Positions 1 through 9,974 are shown, counted from the first letter of the stretch. The stretch is DNA of 64,000 nucleotides from Serratia sp. AKBS12 (GCF_024793895.1 NZ_JANUSB010000015.1:868001-932000); one strand, 5' to 3'. The notes: generated by a model from the letters alone, not told the origin. Numbers and translations: made by a program.

Positions 1-687
1 CAGCGAAATGGAGAACGGATAGCGATCTGACGCGGCGGTATAGCGCAAGTCTTGCGTCAGCGCTTCGGTACGGACGATTTCGCGGTCGCCGTAGCCCAGA
101 CTGTTGCCGTTGACGTTCAGCACCACCCGTTGGGCGTAGGGCATCTGTGGTTCGAGCAGGAAGCTGGCCAGCATTTCGATATTGTAGACGTACAGCACTC
201 CGCTGACCTGAGCGTCGGGCTGGGGCAACCACAGCACCAGCGACGGCAGCCCGCGCGAGACGGCGATCGAAGGGCGCAAGGCCAGTTGCGGACCGGCATG
301 GACATCAATATGTGGGAAAATGGCGCTGAACTGATAATTGCGCTGGCCAAACAGACTGGAACAATAAATATTGCCATTTTGCACCAGTAATAATGAACGT
401 AACGCCTGATTTTGCGCCATACGATAACGTAGCGTAGGGATCGATTTTTCACACGTCTGACCAATCAGCGGCGTAATGTGCAGCGCCTGCCGTGTTGCGG
501 GATTCAGCAGATTATCAAGCTTGTGGACAATGCGCGCTGCAAAGACCTGTTGATCACGCTCGATACTTTTAACTTGTTGATAATAGCGAATGCACAGCGA
601 CACCATCAGCACCGCCAACCCAACCGCGCCGGCGAGCAGCCAGCGGTAATGGCGGTATTTCGTGACGGCAAGTTGAGACATCAACAT
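1..687 (-). CDS. Membrane EAL-type c-di-GMP phosphodiesterase, N-terminal part (YoaD/PdeD-like)
   Basis: The open frame runs off the left edge; 229 codons are visible and the catalytic EAL domain lies outside. A hydrophobic segment near residues 14-36 is followed by a periplasmic domain with cysteines (QTCEKS, then NIYCSS), which fits the CSS-motif sensor domain of EAL phosphodiesterases. In E. coli yoaD (pdeD) is likewise a neighbour of sdaA, which supports the call. ATG at 687 is used, with an in-frame ATG at 681 as alternative. The CSS sensor class is known to respond to periplasmic thiol/disulfide state. Activity cannot be judged because the enzymatic half is not in the window. Confidence 0.75.
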   Translation of the reverse strand, partial: MLMSQLAVTKYRHYRWLLAGAVGLAVLMVSLCIRYYQQVKSIERDQQVFAARIVHKLDNLLNPATRQALHITPLIGQTCEKSIPTLRYRMAQNQALRSLLLVQNGNIYCSSLFGQRNYQFSAIFPHIDVHAGPQLALRPSIAVSRGLPSLVLWLPQPDAQVSGVLYVYNIEMLASFLLEPQMPYAQRVVLNVNGNSLGYGDREIVRTEALTQDLRYTAASDRYPFSISL

Positions 688-933
688 CGGCTAAATCCTT
701 GTTCGCTAAGCCAGCCCGATGCCACCATCAGACTCTTTTCCCCTTAATGATCTTTGGCTAATTCTAGCCTGTCACGGGTTAACAATTGATGATAACGCAA
801 TAATATATTTCAGTTTACCGGAACAGAAGGGTATTTCGGTGGTTTAATGACGGATAAAGCGAGGCCAAAACGGCTAGGTGATAAGTGACGACGTCACTGA
901 TTTGTAGTTTATGCTGTTGATTTTTTAAATAAA

Positions 934-955
934 AACCCCGCCTGGAGGCGGGGTT
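934..955 (-). terminator. Rho-independent terminator of sdaA
   Basis: A 9-bp perfect stem (AACCCCGCC paired with GGCGGGGTT) with a 4-nt loop starts 7 bases beyond the sdaA stop codon. Reading the minus strand, the stem is followed by a run of T residues. Confidence 0.9.
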
Positions 956-961
956 GGGGGA

Positions 962-2326
962 TCAGTCGCACTGTACCTTGATAGCCAGCCCGCCGCGTGA
1001 GGTTTCGCGGTATTTGGCATTCATGTCCTTGCCGGTTTCGTACATGGTTTCAATCACCTTATCCAGCGATACGCGTGGTTCACTGGTGCGGCGCAGTGCC
1101 ATACGTGCGGAGTTGATCGCCTTGACCGAGGCAATGGCGTTACGTTCGATGCACGGCACCTGAACCTGGCCGGCCACCGGATCGCAGGTTAGACCCAGGT
1201 TGTGTTCCATGCCGATTTCCGCCGCTACGCACACCTGTTCCGGACTGCCGCCCAACAGTTCTGCCAGACCGGCCGCCGCCATTGAACAGGCCACGCCGAC
1301 CTCACCCTGACAGCCGACTTCCGCGCCGGAAATCGACGCGTTCATCTTGTACAGTGCACCGATGGCACCGGATGCCAGGAAGTAACGAATGTAGATATCC
1401 GGGCTAACCGATTCGATAAAGTGATCGTAATAGGCCAGCACCGCCGGCACGATGCCGCAGGCACCATTGGTCGGTGCGGTGACTACGCGGCCACCGGCGG
1501 CGTTTTCTTCGTTGACCGCCAGCGCGAACATGTTAACCCAGTCAATCACGTTCATCGGATCGCTGGACAGCTTGTCGGATGACACCAGCATGCGTCGCAG
1601 CGCGGAAGCACGGCGTGGTACGCGTAGCGGACCAGGCAGTACGCCCTCGGTATTCAGGCCCCGATCGATACAGGCGCGCATGGTTTGCCAGATATCGCCA
1701 AAATAGGCTTCGATCTCTGGTTTGCTATGCAGCGCCAGTTCATTTTGCATCACCATGCCGGACAACGACATGCCGGTGTCACGGCAGTGATCGAGCATTT
1801 CGCGAGCGGAATGGAATGGATACGGCACGATGACTTCGTTGGCGTCAGCCTTGCCGAAGTGTTCTTCGTCGACGATAAAGCCGCCGCCGATCGAGTAATA
1901 GGTTTTGCTGTACACCGGCTTTTCACCGGCGTAGGCGTGGATTTGCATGCCGTTTTCATGCAGCGGCAGGTTGTCGCTGCGAAACACCATGCCGCCGTCA
2001 CGCGGGAAATCGACTTCATGCAGGCCACTGGCCAGCATCAGGCGTTGACGTTGTTCTACATCGCGAATAAATCCGGGAATGCTGTCGATATCCACGGTAT
2101 CCGGCATATTGCCGGCCAGGCCGAGGATAATGGCAATATCGGTATGGTGACCTTTACCGGTCAATGAGAGTGAGCCGTAAACATCTACGGCAACACGCGT
2201 GATAGAAGGCATCAAGCCTTTATTTACCAGATCGTCGACAAACTGTTTGCCGGCTTTCATCGGTCCAACCGTATGAGAGCTGGACGGGCCGATGCCGATC
2301 TTAAACATGTCGAAAACGCTAATCAC
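962..2326 (-). CDS. sdaA: L-serine dehydratase (deaminase) 1, iron-sulfur type
   Basis: Converts L-serine to pyruvate and ammonia in the cytoplasm using an oxygen-sensitive [4Fe-4S] cluster. The 454-residue length is normal for single-chain enterobacterial SdaA. The N-terminal beta domain carries GIGPSSSHT; the C-terminal alpha domain carries the cluster cysteines in GCQGEVGVACSM and in the GLTCDPVAG...VPCIERNA stretch. The start is GTG, chosen because AAGGAG lies 8 bases upstream and the protein then begins MISVFDMFKIG as in the family. It is a single-gene unit with its own terminator. Lrp/leucine control is known in E. coli but no site was identified here. Confidence 0.97.
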   Translation of the reverse strand: MISVFDMFKIGIGPSSSHTVGPMKAGKQFVDDLVNKGLMPSITRVAVDVYGSLSLTGKGHHTDIAIILGLAGNMPDTVDIDSIPGFIRDVEQRQRLMLASGLHEVDFPRDGGMVFRSDNLPLHENGMQIHAYAGEKPVYSKTYYSIGGGFIVDEEHFGKADANEVIVPYPFHSAREMLDHCRDTGMSLSGMVMQNELALHSKPEIEAYFGDIWQTMRACIDRGLNTEGVLPGPLRVPRRASALRRMLVSSDKLSSDPMNVIDWVNMFALAVNEENAAGGRVVTAPTNGACGIVPAVLAYYDHFIESVSPDIYIRYFLASGAIGALYKMNASISGAEVGCQGEVGVACSMAAAGLAELLGGSPEQVCVAAEIGMEHNLGLTCDPVAGQVQVPCIERNAIASVKAINSARMALRRTSEPRVSLDKVIETMYETGKDMNAKYRETSRGGLAIKVQCD

Positions 2327-2697
2327 GCTAAAACTCCTTAAAGAGGCATATTGTTATGGCTGCAGCGGTCAAAAACCACGCAGGGAACAGCGATATTGTA
2401 AAAGGGCCGTACGGGTTCGGTTGCCTTTTTCGCATGAAATAAAATAATCCTTGGTGTTACTTTTTTTGCTGTCGGTTGCCGTCGGCGTAGACCCTGCTTT
2501 TGCAGTGGTTTATACCGGTCAGGCGTATTTTACAGTTATTTCGTAAGGTTGAAGAGAGGGTTTACAGTTTTTTTAAAACCCTGATAGCGTGGAAGGTAGT
2601 CGAAAAAGCAAACCGATGAAGTGATGGCGATCGCTTTACCGTTGAAAGTCGCCAAATAACCCCGACAGGATGTGACCGAGGTCACTGGTTGACGGCC
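2327..2697. other. sdaA upstream region, no gene
   Basis: This 371-base gap lies between the sdaA start and the nudL stop. It is AT-rich with T-runs near 2460-2470 and 2560-2575 and should hold the sdaA promoter (minus strand). I could not place a convincing -10/-35 pair or a named operator, and no plausible coding frame is present. Confidence 0.5.
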
Positions 2698-3276
2698 TCA
2701 GAGGCTCACTTGCTGCGCCAGGCGGCGGATGATGGCGGCGGTGAGTCCCCAGACAAACTGGCTCTGATACCAGGACAGATAGACCCGGTGCGCACGTCCG
2801 GCGCGGTGAATATCCAGCGGATAGTAGCGCGATAGCGTCAACGCTTCATGCAACGGCATCTCGAACACGTCGGCCACTTCGTCTTCATTGGCATGAAACT
2901 GCACGTCTGGCGCGATCAGGCCAACGATTGGCGTGACCTGAAAGCCGGTGCTGCTGTCGAGCGGTGCCATTTGGCCGAGTACGGTGACCGCCGCCGGAGG
3001 AATGGCTACCTCTTCATGCGCTTCGCGCAGCGCGGTGAAGATGGCTGAAATGTCGCTGGCATCGGTTTTGCCGCCGGGGAAGGCTACCTGGCCGGCATGT
3101 TTGCGCAAGGTGTCGGCACGGCGGGTCAACAGCAGCGTCGGTTCCGGCCGACAGATAATCGGGACTAATACCGCCGCCGGGCGCACATTATGCGAAACCC
3201 GCGACGCCTGCGGCAACTGCAATTGGAAGCGGCTGATAAAATCGCCCAGCGAGGACGGATAGGTCGGTTGGCTCAC
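2698..3276 (-). CDS. nudL: Nudix CoA pyrophosphatase
   Basis: A 192-residue Nudix hydrolase of the YeaB/NudL group, predicted to split CoA and its derivatives into phosphopantetheine and 3',5'-ADP. The CoA-specific signature [20 protein letters not shown] runs directly into the Nudix box GGKTDASD...REAHEEV, giving the G-x5-E-x7-RE-x2-EE pattern with metal-binding glutamates. The start is GTG at 3276 and overlaps the pabB stop in a GTGA sequence, so translation is probably coupled to pabB, as in other enterobacteria. Confidence 0.93.
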   Translation of the reverse strand: MSQPTYPSSLGDFISRFQLQLPQASRVSHNVRPAAVLVPIICRPEPTLLLTRRADTLRKHAGQVAFPGGKTDASDISAIFTALREAHEEVAIPPAAVTVLGQMAPLDSSTGFQVTPIVGLIAPDVQFHANEDEVADVFEMPLHEALTLSRYYPLDIHRAGRAHRVYLSWYQSQFVWGLTAAIIRRLAQQVSL

Positions 3277-4646
3277 GAAACGGTAAACTCCCCCAGTTGC
3301 GGCAAGATGCGACCCAGTTTATCAAAGGTTTCCTGATATTCCGCCTGTTCCTGACTGTCGGCAACGATCCCGCCGCCGGCCGAACAATACAGCCGACCCT
3401 GTTCGGCGATCAGCGTGCGGATGGCAATATTGGTATCCATGGTTCCGCAGGCGCTGAGATAGCCGATGCTGCCGCAGTAGGCATTACGCCGCTGTGGTTC
3501 CAGTTCTTCAATGATCTGCATTGCCCGTACCTTGGGGGCGCCGGTGATCGAACCGCCGGGGAAACAGGCGCGCAACAGTGCGCTGGCCGGCGTTGTGCTG
3601 GGCAGCGTTGCGGTCACGGTACTTACCAGGTGGTGTACTGCCGGGAACGGTTCAACCACGAACAGCTCTGGCACCCGTACGCTACCGGGTTGCGCCACGC
3701 GGCCGATATCGTTACGCAGCAGATCGACGATCATCAGGTTTTCGGCCCGATCTTTCGCCGAGGTTGCCAGCCGTTGTGCCTGAGCGGCGTCCTGTTCGGT
3801 ATCGGCCAGCCGCGGCAGCGTGCCTTTGATCGGCCGGGTTTGAATCTGGCTGTTTTCCAGCCAGAGGAAGCGCTCGGGTGAAACGCTCAATACCGCGCTG
3901 TCTGGCAGCCGCAGGAAGGCTGAAAATGGCGCGCAATTGCTGGCGCTCAGCTGCAGGAATGCTTGCCATTCATCGCCTTGATACGAAGCAGAAAACCGCT
4001 GAGCCAAATTGATTTGATAACAATCGCCGCTGCGTAGGTAATGCTGGATCTGGCGAAACTTCTCGCCGTACTGCGCTCGGGTCATGTTTGCCTGCCACTG
4101 GCTGGTCAGGGTAAACGGTTTGGCTACTGGCGCTGGCTGCTGCGTTAGCCACTGCCAGCGTTGTTCTACATCGTCATGGCTCAGCAAGGTCAAGGTTTGC
4201 AGATGATGGTCGGCAATCAGCGCCCAGTCATAGATTCCTACCGCCATGTCCGGCAGCGCGATATCGGCCTGTGCCACCTGCGGCAGGGTTTCTACCCGCC
4301 GGCCCAGATCATAGCCAAACAGGCCCAGCGCGCCGCCTTGAAACGGCAGTTCGGCCCGTGCCTCTGGCGCAAACGCCAGGGAGGCCAGCTGCTGCTGCAG
4401 CAAGGCAAAGGGATCTTCTGGCGACTCAACGACGCTGGAACCCTCGATAATCTGCGTTCGTTCGCCATGAGTGGTCAGGGTAACGCGAGGATCGGCGACC
4501 AAAATATCAAATCGATTGTGCGAATGCTCGGCGAACCCCGAATGCAGCAGCATGGCCCATGGTTGAGACGCTAGAGGAGCAAATCGTTCCAGCACCGCTT
4601 GGCGATGATACGGCAACGATTTGAGGTTTGGCACTGATTGAGTCAT
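3273..4646 (-). CDS. pabB: Aminodeoxychorismate synthase component I
   Basis: With PabA, it turns chorismate and glutamine into 4-amino-4-deoxychorismate for folate synthesis. The 457-residue protein has the anthranilate-synthase component I fold: the N-terminal domain ends near residue 190 and the chorismate-binding domain follows. The PIKGTLPR motif carries the lysine that marks PabB rather than TrpE (which has PIAGT). [12 protein letters not shown] and the conserved C-terminal YCSAGGGIV are present. It is the first gene of a pabB-nudL operon with a 4-base overlap. The ATG start is at 4646. Confidence 0.96.
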   Translation of the reverse strand: MTQSVPNLKSLPYHRQAVLERFAPLASQPWAMLLHSGFAEHSHNRFDILVADPRVTLTTHGERTQIIEGSSVVESPEDPFALLQQQLASLAFAPEARAELPFQGGALGLFGYDLGRRVETLPQVAQADIALPDMAVGIYDWALIADHHLQTLTLLSHDDVEQRWQWLTQQPAPVAKPFTLTSQWQANMTRAQYGEKFRQIQHYLRSGDCYQINLAQRFSASYQGDEWQAFLQLSASNCAPFSAFLRLPDSAVLSVSPERFLWLENSQIQTRPIKGTLPRLADTEQDAAQAQRLATSAKDRAENLMIVDLLRNDIGRVAQPGSVRVPELFVVEPFPAVHHLVSTVTATLPSTTPASALLRACFPGGSITGAPKVRAMQIIEELEPQRRNAYCGSIGYLSACGTMDTNIAIRTLIAEQGRLYCSAGGGIVADSQEQAEYQETFDKLGRILPQLGEFTVS

Positions 4647-4940
4647 GGATTGCTATAAACCTGGCTTACGGGGCGGCTGTTCCTGAGGGATATTCTGCCA
4701 TATTCCCTGCATCGGTGCATGCGAACTCGTTTAATGTGATAAATCAATGATAAGCAAGCTAAGCATTTTTTGCGACTTTCGTTGTATATAAACATGCAAA
4801 AATTAGATTTCTTTTACGCAACCTTGTTAAACGCGATCGTCGTGGGCTTTCGGCCGTCATTATTCCGGCGTTTCGCTGATTAGCAATATGTGCCTTTTTT
4901 CACATTCTTTTCCTGGCAACGGGTAAGGGAAGCGCAAATT

Positions 4941-5948
4941 ATGCCTTTAATGTTGAGCGTGATCGTCCCAATGCACAATGCGGGCGAATTATTGGAGCCA
5001 TTTTTACAATCGCTGCTGGCACAAAATGAACGTCGGTTAGAAGTGATTGTTATTAATGATGGTTCGACCGATGGTTCAGCCGAAATTGCCCGCAGTTACG
5101 CTGAGCGTTATTCTCATATTACGGTGATCGACCAGACTAACGCCGGTGTTTCGGTGGCCCGCAACGCCGGGCTGGCGGTGGCGCGCGGCAAATATGTCGC
5201 CTTTCCCGACGCCGACGATCTGCTGGCGCCGGAGATGTATTCCACGCTGATCGAAATGGCCGAGAATAATCAGCTGGATGTCATGCAGTGCAACGGGGAG
5301 CGTTATTTTACCCAGCAGAATGAATTAAAAGAAATTATTCCCACCGCTCGCCTGTCATCGACCGGGGTAATTAGCGGCGTGCAATGGCTTGAGCGCGCCT
5401 TGAAGACACGAAGATTTATTCATGTGGTATGGCTGGCAATATATCGGCTTGATTTTATTAAACAGCATCGACTTTATTTTGAACCCGGCCTGCACCATCA
5501 AGATATTCCCTGGACTACTGAAGTGATGTTTAATGCCCAGCGGGTACAATATCTCAGCACGCCGTTGTATCGGCAGCGAGTACATGACCGCTCGATCAGC
5601 AATCGGCGCCGTACCGGCGTGGCCAACGTTGAATATCAGCGTCATTATATGAAGATCGTCGAAATGCTGGTGGCGCTCAACCGCCGCTATGCTGACAAGA
5701 TTAGGCTGCGTCCGGCGTTTCACTGGCAGATTGCCCGCGAAGCGCTGGGCATTTGTCACAGTATTCGTCGTGAGCCGGATCCGCTGGCGCAACAGCAGAT
5801 TACCCGCGAGTTCTACCGTCGCGGTATCGACCGATTGATGACCGCCAACGCGCGCGGCCTGAAACAGGCCTGGCACGTCCTGTTATGGCGCTCACGGCTG
5901 AAACAGTGGCACCTTGACGCTCACAGTACCGAACCGGTCGCGCAATAA
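4941..5948 (+). CDS. waaH: Family 2 glycosyltransferase, WaaH/YibD-like
   Basis: A 335-residue GT-A fold transferase. The N-terminus LSVIVPMHNAGELLEPFLQS is the GT2 nucleotide-sugar domain, followed by INDGSTDGS, NAGVSVARN and the metal-binding DAD in YVAFPDADDL. The central LHHQDIPWTTEVMFNA and the C-terminal HYMKIVEMLVALNRRYADKI resemble E. coli YibD/WaaH, which adds glucuronic acid to heptose III of the LPS inner core. The start is set at 4941 because it aligns with the family and has AAGGGAAG upstream; an earlier ATG at 4890 would add 17 unlikely residues. E. coli waaH is phosphate-controlled, but I saw no clear Pho box here. The donor sugar is inferred only. Confidence 0.8.
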   Translation: MPLMLSVIVPMHNAGELLEPFLQSLLAQNERRLEVIVINDGSTDGSAEIARSYAERYSHITVIDQTNAGVSVARNAGLAVARGKYVAFPDADDLLAPEMYSTLIEMAENNQLDVMQCNGERYFTQQNELKEIIPTARLSSTGVISGVQWLERALKTRRFIHVVWLAIYRLDFIKQHRLYFEPGLHHQDIPWTTEVMFNAQRVQYLSTPLYRQRVHDRSISNRRRTGVANVEYQRHYMKIVEMLVALNRRYADKIRLRPAFHWQIAREALGICHSIRREPDPLAQQQITREFYRRGIDRLMTANARGLKQAWHVLLWRSRLKQWHLDAHSTEPVAQ

Positions 5949-6020
5949 TAACCGGGCGGCGTGGTTGCGGCGTACCGCAGGCAGGGTATAATCCTCCTCC
6001 AATCAGCTGGAGATAAACAC

Positions 6021-6260
6021 ATGCTTGCAGGTATGCCGTCACTGAATCATCTGGAGCAGCAGGAAGCTGCGGATCGCATCCGTCAATTGATGGAGCAGGG
6101 CATGAGCAGCGGTGAAGCGATTGCCGTGGTAGCGCAGCAGATCCGCGAACAGCATCAAGGTGCCCGGGTTGCCGTCATGTTTGACGATGAAGACGAGGAT
6201 GCGCCGAGTGTGCCATCGGATGTCGAACCGCAAGATGACGAAGACGAAGACGATTATTGA
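6021..6260 (+). CDS. yoaH: UPF0181 family protein YoaH
   Basis: A 79-residue protein beginning [20 protein letters not shown] and containing [20 protein letters not shown], the conserved core of YoaH (function unknown). E. coli YoaH is about 59 residues; here the tail is extended by an acidic run rich in Asp and Glu ending DDEDEDDY. The start at 6021 has TGGAGA upstream; an earlier in-frame start at 5961 is rejected because it falls outside the conserved region. The gene lies between waaH and purT and is closed by a terminator shared with purT. Confidence 0.88.
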   Translation: MLAGMPSLNHLEQQEAADRIRQLMEQGMSSGEAIAVVAQQIREQHQGARVAVMFDDEDEDAPSVPSDVEPQDDEDEDDY

Positions 6261-6291
6261 GCCTTGAACAGACGGGAGCTTGTTCATCGGA

Positions 6292-6318
6292 CCAAAGCCC
6301 GGGGTAACCGGGCTTTGG
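6292..6318. terminator. Bidirectional terminator between yoaH and purT
   Basis: A perfect 11-bp stem (CCAAAGCCCGG with CCGGGCTTTGG) and a 5-base loop sit between two convergent genes. The flanking T-tract is weak on both sides. Confidence 0.75.
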
Positions 6319-6334
6319 CTATTTTAGCCGCCAA

Positions 6335-7513
6335 TTATCCTTGAACCGTTACCGCCGCGGCAGCCTGCGTGGCGATGTCAACCGCCTGTTCGGTAGTCGG
6401 TGCACAGGCCAGCGCCACGCCCAGACGGCGTTTGCCGCTGATTTCAGGCTTGGCGAACAGCCGCAGTTGATTGTGGCCCTGCAATGCCTGCTCCAAACCG
6501 CCAAAGCGCAGATCGCTGCCGGTCATTTCCGGCAGGATAACCGCCGATGCCGCCGGTCCGAACTGGCGAATAGCGCCGATCGGCAGACCCAGGAACGCGC
6601 GAACGTGCAGGGCAAACTCTGACAGATCCTGTGAAATCAGCGTCACCATGCCGGTATCGTGCGGGCGAGGGGAGACTTCGCTGAAAATGACCTCATCGCC
6701 GCAAACGAACAGTTCAACGCCAAACAGCCCGTAGCCGCCGAGTGCCGTGACCACACGTTCGGCAATCGCCTGGGCGCGTTGCAACGCCAGCGGCGACATG
6801 CATTGCGGCTGCCAGGATTCGCGGTAATCGCCATCTTCCTGACGGTGGCCGATAGGCGCGCAAAAATGTACCCCATCCACCGCGCTGATGGTCAGCAAAG
6901 TGATTTCAAAATCAAACTTGACCAGCCCTTCGACAATCACCCGTCCACCACCGGCGCGACCGCCCTGTTGCGCATATTCCCAGTCTGCCGCCAACTGTGA
7001 GGCGTCACGGATCAGGCTCTGGCCCTTGCCGGATGAGCTCATCACCGGTTTGATAATGCAGGGGTAGCCGATGTCGTCGACCGCGTGATAAAAGGCGTCC
7101 TGGCTATCGGCAAAGCGGTAGCTGGAGGTCGGCAGGGCGAGGCTTTCAGCCGCCAGACGGCGAATGCCTTCACGGTTCATGGTCAGGCGAGTGGCTTCGG
7201 CACAGGGCACGACGTGGTGTCCCTGCTGTTCCAGCTGCACCAGCATGTCGGTGGCGATGGCTTCAATTTCCGGCACGATGTAGTCAGGACGCTCCTGCTC
7301 GATCAGGGTCTTCAACGCCTGACCGTCCAGCATGTTAATCACGTGGCTGCGATGCGCGACGTGCATGGCCGGGGCATTGGCATAGCGATCGACGGCTATC
7401 ACTTCCAGCCCAAGGCGCTGGCATTCGATTGCCACCTCTTTACCCAGTTCGCCGGAGCCGAGCAGCATGACACGGGTGGCGGAAGGGCGCAGTGCGGTTC
7501 CAATAGTTAACAT
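6335..7513 (-). CDS. purT: Formate-dependent phosphoribosylglycinamide formyltransferase (GAR transformylase 2)
   Basis: Makes formyl-GAR from GAR, ATP and formate in de novo purine synthesis. With the start at 7513 the protein has 392 residues, the same as E. coli PurT, and begins [20 protein letters not shown]. The ATP-grasp fold is evident: [11 protein letters not shown] at the N-terminus, MSSSGKGQS in the ATP loop, and [24 protein letters not shown] near the C-terminus with the metal-binding Glu residues. The longer reading to 7549 is rejected. A PurR-like operator lies about 55 bases upstream. Confidence 0.97.
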   Translation of the reverse strand: MLTIGTALRPSATRVMLLGSGELGKEVAIECQRLGLEVIAVDRYANAPAMHVAHRSHVINMLDGQALKTLIEQERPDYIVPEIEAIATDMLVQLEQQGHHVVPCAEATRLTMNREGIRRLAAESLALPTSSYRFADSQDAFYHAVDDIGYPCIIKPVMSSSGKGQSLIRDASQLAADWEYAQQGGRAGGGRVIVEGLVKFDFEITLLTISAVDGVHFCAPIGHRQEDGDYRESWQPQCMSPLALQRAQAIAERVVTALGGYGLFGVELFVCGDEVIFSEVSPRPHDTGMVTLISQDLSEFALHVRAFLGLPIGAIRQFGPAASAVILPEMTGSDLRFGGLEQALQGHNQLRLFAKPEISGKRRLGVALACAPTTEQAVDIATQAAAAVTVQG

Positions 7514-7567
7514 AGTCTGGTACCTGATGTGTAAATTGACGGTGCTCAAAACAGGCGCGCAGTATAT

Positions 7568-7583
7568 ACGAAAACGATTGCGC
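7568..7583. promoter_or_regulatory. PurR operator candidate upstream of purT
   Basis: The 16-mer ACGAAAACGATTGCGC matches 13 of 16 positions of the PurR consensus ACGCAAACGTTTGCGT, including the central ACG and the TTGCG half. It lies 55 bases upstream of the purT start codon, a fitting place for repression by PurR with hypoxanthine or guanine. PurR control of E. coli purT is established; here it is inferred from sequence. Confidence 0.75.
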
Positions 7584-7782
7584 TGGCATCTCTGCGGCGA
7601 AAGCGCGCAGAGAGTTTTGCCAAACGAGCCCTGTAACCTGCTGTTTTAATAAGGAACGAAAAAATTTGCCCTGTCTGGACGATTATGCGTTAATAATTGG
7701 CGGCGAAAGAAGACCTACAGAACGCAGGGCCTTCGCGCCGCAAGTGCCGTCAAGGCAGGTTTATCAAGTAAAGGAAAGTCAA

Positions 7783-7992
7783 ATGACTAAGATCACCGGT
7801 CACGTAAAATGGTTCAACGAAAGCAAAGGCTTCGGCTTTATCACCCCAGCCGATGGCTCTAAAGATGTTTTCGTGCATTTTTCCGCTATCGTCAGCGATG
7901 GTTTCAAAACTCTGGCAGAAGGCCAGCAGGTTGAATTCTCCATTCAGGACAGCCAACGTGGCCCAGCCGCAGCCAACGTTGTTGCCATCTAA
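7783..7992 (+). CDS. cspC: Cold-shock family RNA chaperone, CspC/CspE-like
   Basis: A 69-residue CSD protein beginning [20 protein letters not shown]. It has both RNA-binding motifs, KGFGFI (RNP1) and VFVHF (RNP2), and ends [10 protein letters not shown]. Sequence and genomic position favour CspC over CspA. The start at 7783 has AAAGGA seven bases upstream. The same frame stays open back to 7666, but that part is unlike any Csp and is probably untranslated leader. A strong terminator follows. Csp proteins melt RNA secondary structure and act as antiterminators. Confidence 0.9.
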   Translation: MTKITGHVKWFNESKGFGFITPADGSKDVFVHFSAIVSDGFKTLAEGQQVEFSIQDSQRGPAAANVVAI

Positions 7993-8009
7993 CGCAACGT
8001 CGCTGCCAA

Positions 8010-8035
8010 AAAACCCGCTTCCGGCGGGTTTTTTT
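8010..8035 (+). terminator. Rho-independent terminator of cspC
   Basis: The stem AACCCGC/GCGGGTT with a 5-base loop is followed by seven T residues, starting about 20 bases after the cspC stop codon. Confidence 0.92.
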
Positions 8036-8142
8036 ATGGCCGCAATCCAGAAAGGTCGCTATCTCTGCTATCATCACGCCTTATTACGGTGCCGGCCAGT
8101 CGGTCGCGCCGCCTTTCCATCTGCCATATAAGAGTTATCGCC

Positions 8143-9525
8143 GTGAGCACAGTTTCCTTTTCTTCCCTGCCGCTGCCAGCCGAACAGTTGGCCAACCTCA
8201 ATGAACTGGGGTATGCCGAAATGACACCGGTACAGGCTGCCGCGCTGCCAGCCATCCTTAACGGGCAAGACGTGCGCGCCAAGGCAAAAACCGGCAGCGG
8301 CAAGACGGCGGCGTTCGGTATTGGCCTGCTGGACAAAATCAACGTCAGCCAGGTAGCGACGCAGGCGCTGATTTTGTGCCCAACGCGTGAATTGGCCGAT
8401 CAGGTCAGCAAAGAGCTGCGCCGCTTGGCGCGTTTCACGCAAAACATCAAAATCCTTACCCTGTGCGGTGGCCAGCCGATGGGCGCTCAGCTGGATTCGC
8501 TGGTGCATGCGCCGCATATCGTGGTGGGAACGCCGGGCCGCATCCAGGAACACCTGCGTAAGAAGACCCTGGTGCTGGATCAGGTGAAAGTGCTGGTGCT
8601 GGACGAAGCCGACCGCATGCTGGACATGGGCTTTGCCGACGATATTGATCAGGTTATCGGCTATACGCCGTCACAGCGCCAAACGCTGCTGTTTTCCGCG
8701 ACTTACCCCGCTGGCATCGAGCGCATCAGCGACCGGGTGCAACGCGCGCCATTGAGCGTGGAAGTTGACGACGGCGACGCGCCAACCACTATCGCGCAGC
8801 GTTTTTACGAAACCACCCGCGATCAGCGTCCGGCGTTGCTGGTGGCCGCCATTCGCCATTTTCAACCAACGTCTTGCGTGGTGTTCTGCAATACCAAGCG
8901 CGATTGTCAGAGCGTATTTGAAGCGTTGGAGGCGCGCGGCATCAGCGTGCTGGCACTGCATGGCGATCTGGAGCAGCGCGATCGCGATCAGGTCCTGGTG
9001 CGGTTTGCCAACCGCAGCTGTCGCGTGCTGGTAGCGACCGACGTCGCCGCACGCGGTCTGGATATCAAGGATCTTGAACTGGTGGTCAATTACGAACTGT
9101 CGTTCGACCCGGAAGTGCATGTGCACCGCATTGGCCGTACCGGCCGTGCCGGCATGAGCGGGCTGGCCATCAGCCTGTGTGCGCCGCAGGAAATGACACG
9201 CGCTCACGCGCTGGAAGAGTACCTGGACTGCAAGTTGCAATGGGCGTCAGTCAGTGAACTGAGCGGTGCGTCAACGGCGCCGCTGGAGGCGGAAATGGCC
9301 ACGCTGTGCATTGATGGCGGCCGCAAGGCGAAGATTCGCCCCGGTGATATTCTCGGGGCATTGACTGGAGATGCGGGACTGACCGCGGCCGAGGTCGGAA
9401 AAATCGATATGTTCCCGGTGCACGCCTACGTGGCTATCCGCAAGGCCAGCGCGCGCAAGGCGTTGCAACAATTGCAGCAGGGCAAGATCAAAGGCAAAAG
9501 CTGCAAGGCGCGGCTGCTGAAATAA
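8143..9525 (+). CDS. dbpA: ATP-dependent RNA helicase DbpA
   Basis: A DEAD-box helicase that acts on 23S rRNA hairpin 92 during large-subunit assembly. Motifs in order: Q-motif MTPVQAAALP, motif I AKTGSGKTAA, PTRELADQV, TPGRI, DEAD box VLDEADRMLD, SAT in LLFSATYP, and VATDVAARGLDI with HRIGRTGRAG in the second RecA domain. The C-terminal domain (LCIDGGRKAKIRPGDILGAL) is the DbpA-specific RNA-binding domain. GTG at 8143 gives 460 residues, close to the E. coli length of 457; the longer ATG reading from 8089 overlaps untranslated leader and is not conserved. Confidence 0.96.
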   Translation: MSTVSFSSLPLPAEQLANLNELGYAEMTPVQAAALPAILNGQDVRAKAKTGSGKTAAFGIGLLDKINVSQVATQALILCPTRELADQVSKELRRLARFTQNIKILTLCGGQPMGAQLDSLVHAPHIVVGTPGRIQEHLRKKTLVLDQVKVLVLDEADRMLDMGFADDIDQVIGYTPSQRQTLLFSATYPAGIERISDRVQRAPLSVEVDDGDAPTTIAQRFYETTRDQRPALLVAAIRHFQPTSCVVFCNTKRDCQSVFEALEARGISVLALHGDLEQRDRDQVLVRFANRSCRVLVATDVAARGLDIKDLELVVNYELSFDPEVHVHRIGRTGRAGMSGLAISLCAPQEMTRAHALEEYLDCKLQWASVSELSGASTAPLEAEMATLCIDGGRKAKIRPGDILGALTGDAGLTAAEVGKIDMFPVHAYVAIRKASARKALQQLQQGKIKGKSCKARLLK

Positions 9526-9569
9526 TAACAGGCGGGGGCGCTTGAACCCCCGCACCATAACGCCTTATA

Positions 9570-9585
9570 CTGTATATAAATACAG
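9570..9585. promoter_or_regulatory. LexA (SOS) box upstream of yebG
   Basis: CTGTATATAAATACAG keeps CTGT-N8-ACAG with an AT-only centre, a near-ideal LexA site. It lies 26 bases before the yebG start codon, as in E. coli where yebG is a known SOS gene. Confidence 0.93.
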
Positions 9586-9611
9586 TGTTTAAACCTTTGA
9601 GGAATACACAG

Positions 9612-9935
9612 ATGGCAGTTGAAGTAAAATACCTGGTGGTCAGAAACGGTGAGGAAAAAATGACGTTCGCAAGCAAGAAAGAAGCCGATGCCTACGACAA
9701 AATGCTCGATCTGGCCGACAGCCTTGGCGAGTGGCTACAACAGGCGCCACTAACGTTGGAGGAAGATCAACGCGAAGCCCTGAGCTTCTATCTGGCAGAA
9801 CATAAAGAAGCGCTGACGCAAATTCTGCGTGGTGCAGCGCCGCAGGCGGTGAGCCAAAAACCGGCCAAGGCCAAGGGCGACAAGCCGGCCGCGAGCAAGG
9901 ATCCCCAGTCGCGCACAGAAAAGCAGGCGGCGTAG
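9612..9935 (+). CDS. yebG: SOS-induced protein YebG
   Basis: A 107-residue protein beginning MAVEVKYLVVRNGEEKMTFA and containing SKKEADAYDKMLDLAD, as in E. coli YebG, a DNA-damage-inducible protein of unknown biochemical role. The C-terminal 30 residues are rich in Lys, Pro and Ala and look disordered. The start at 9612 follows AGGAATACACAG and matches the family; the earlier in-frame start at 9585 lies inside the LexA box. It sits 86 bases after dbpA with a GC-rich hairpin (9532-9553) between, and has its own SOS promoter. Confidence 0.93.
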   Translation: MAVEVKYLVVRNGEEKMTFASKKEADAYDKMLDLADSLGEWLQQAPLTLEEDQREALSFYLAEHKEALTQILRGAAPQAVSQKPAKAKGDKPAASKDPQSRTEKQAA

Positions 9936-9974
9936 CGGTTTATGTTGCAGCATTGTAATGAAAAAGAGTCTAGA

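Noticed and set aside
7666-7782. In-frame N-terminal extension of the cold-shock protein from TTG
   Set aside because: The extra residues are unlike any Csp, and ATG at 7783 has AAAGGA at proper spacing and gives the normal 69-residue length. The segment is better read as mRNA leader.
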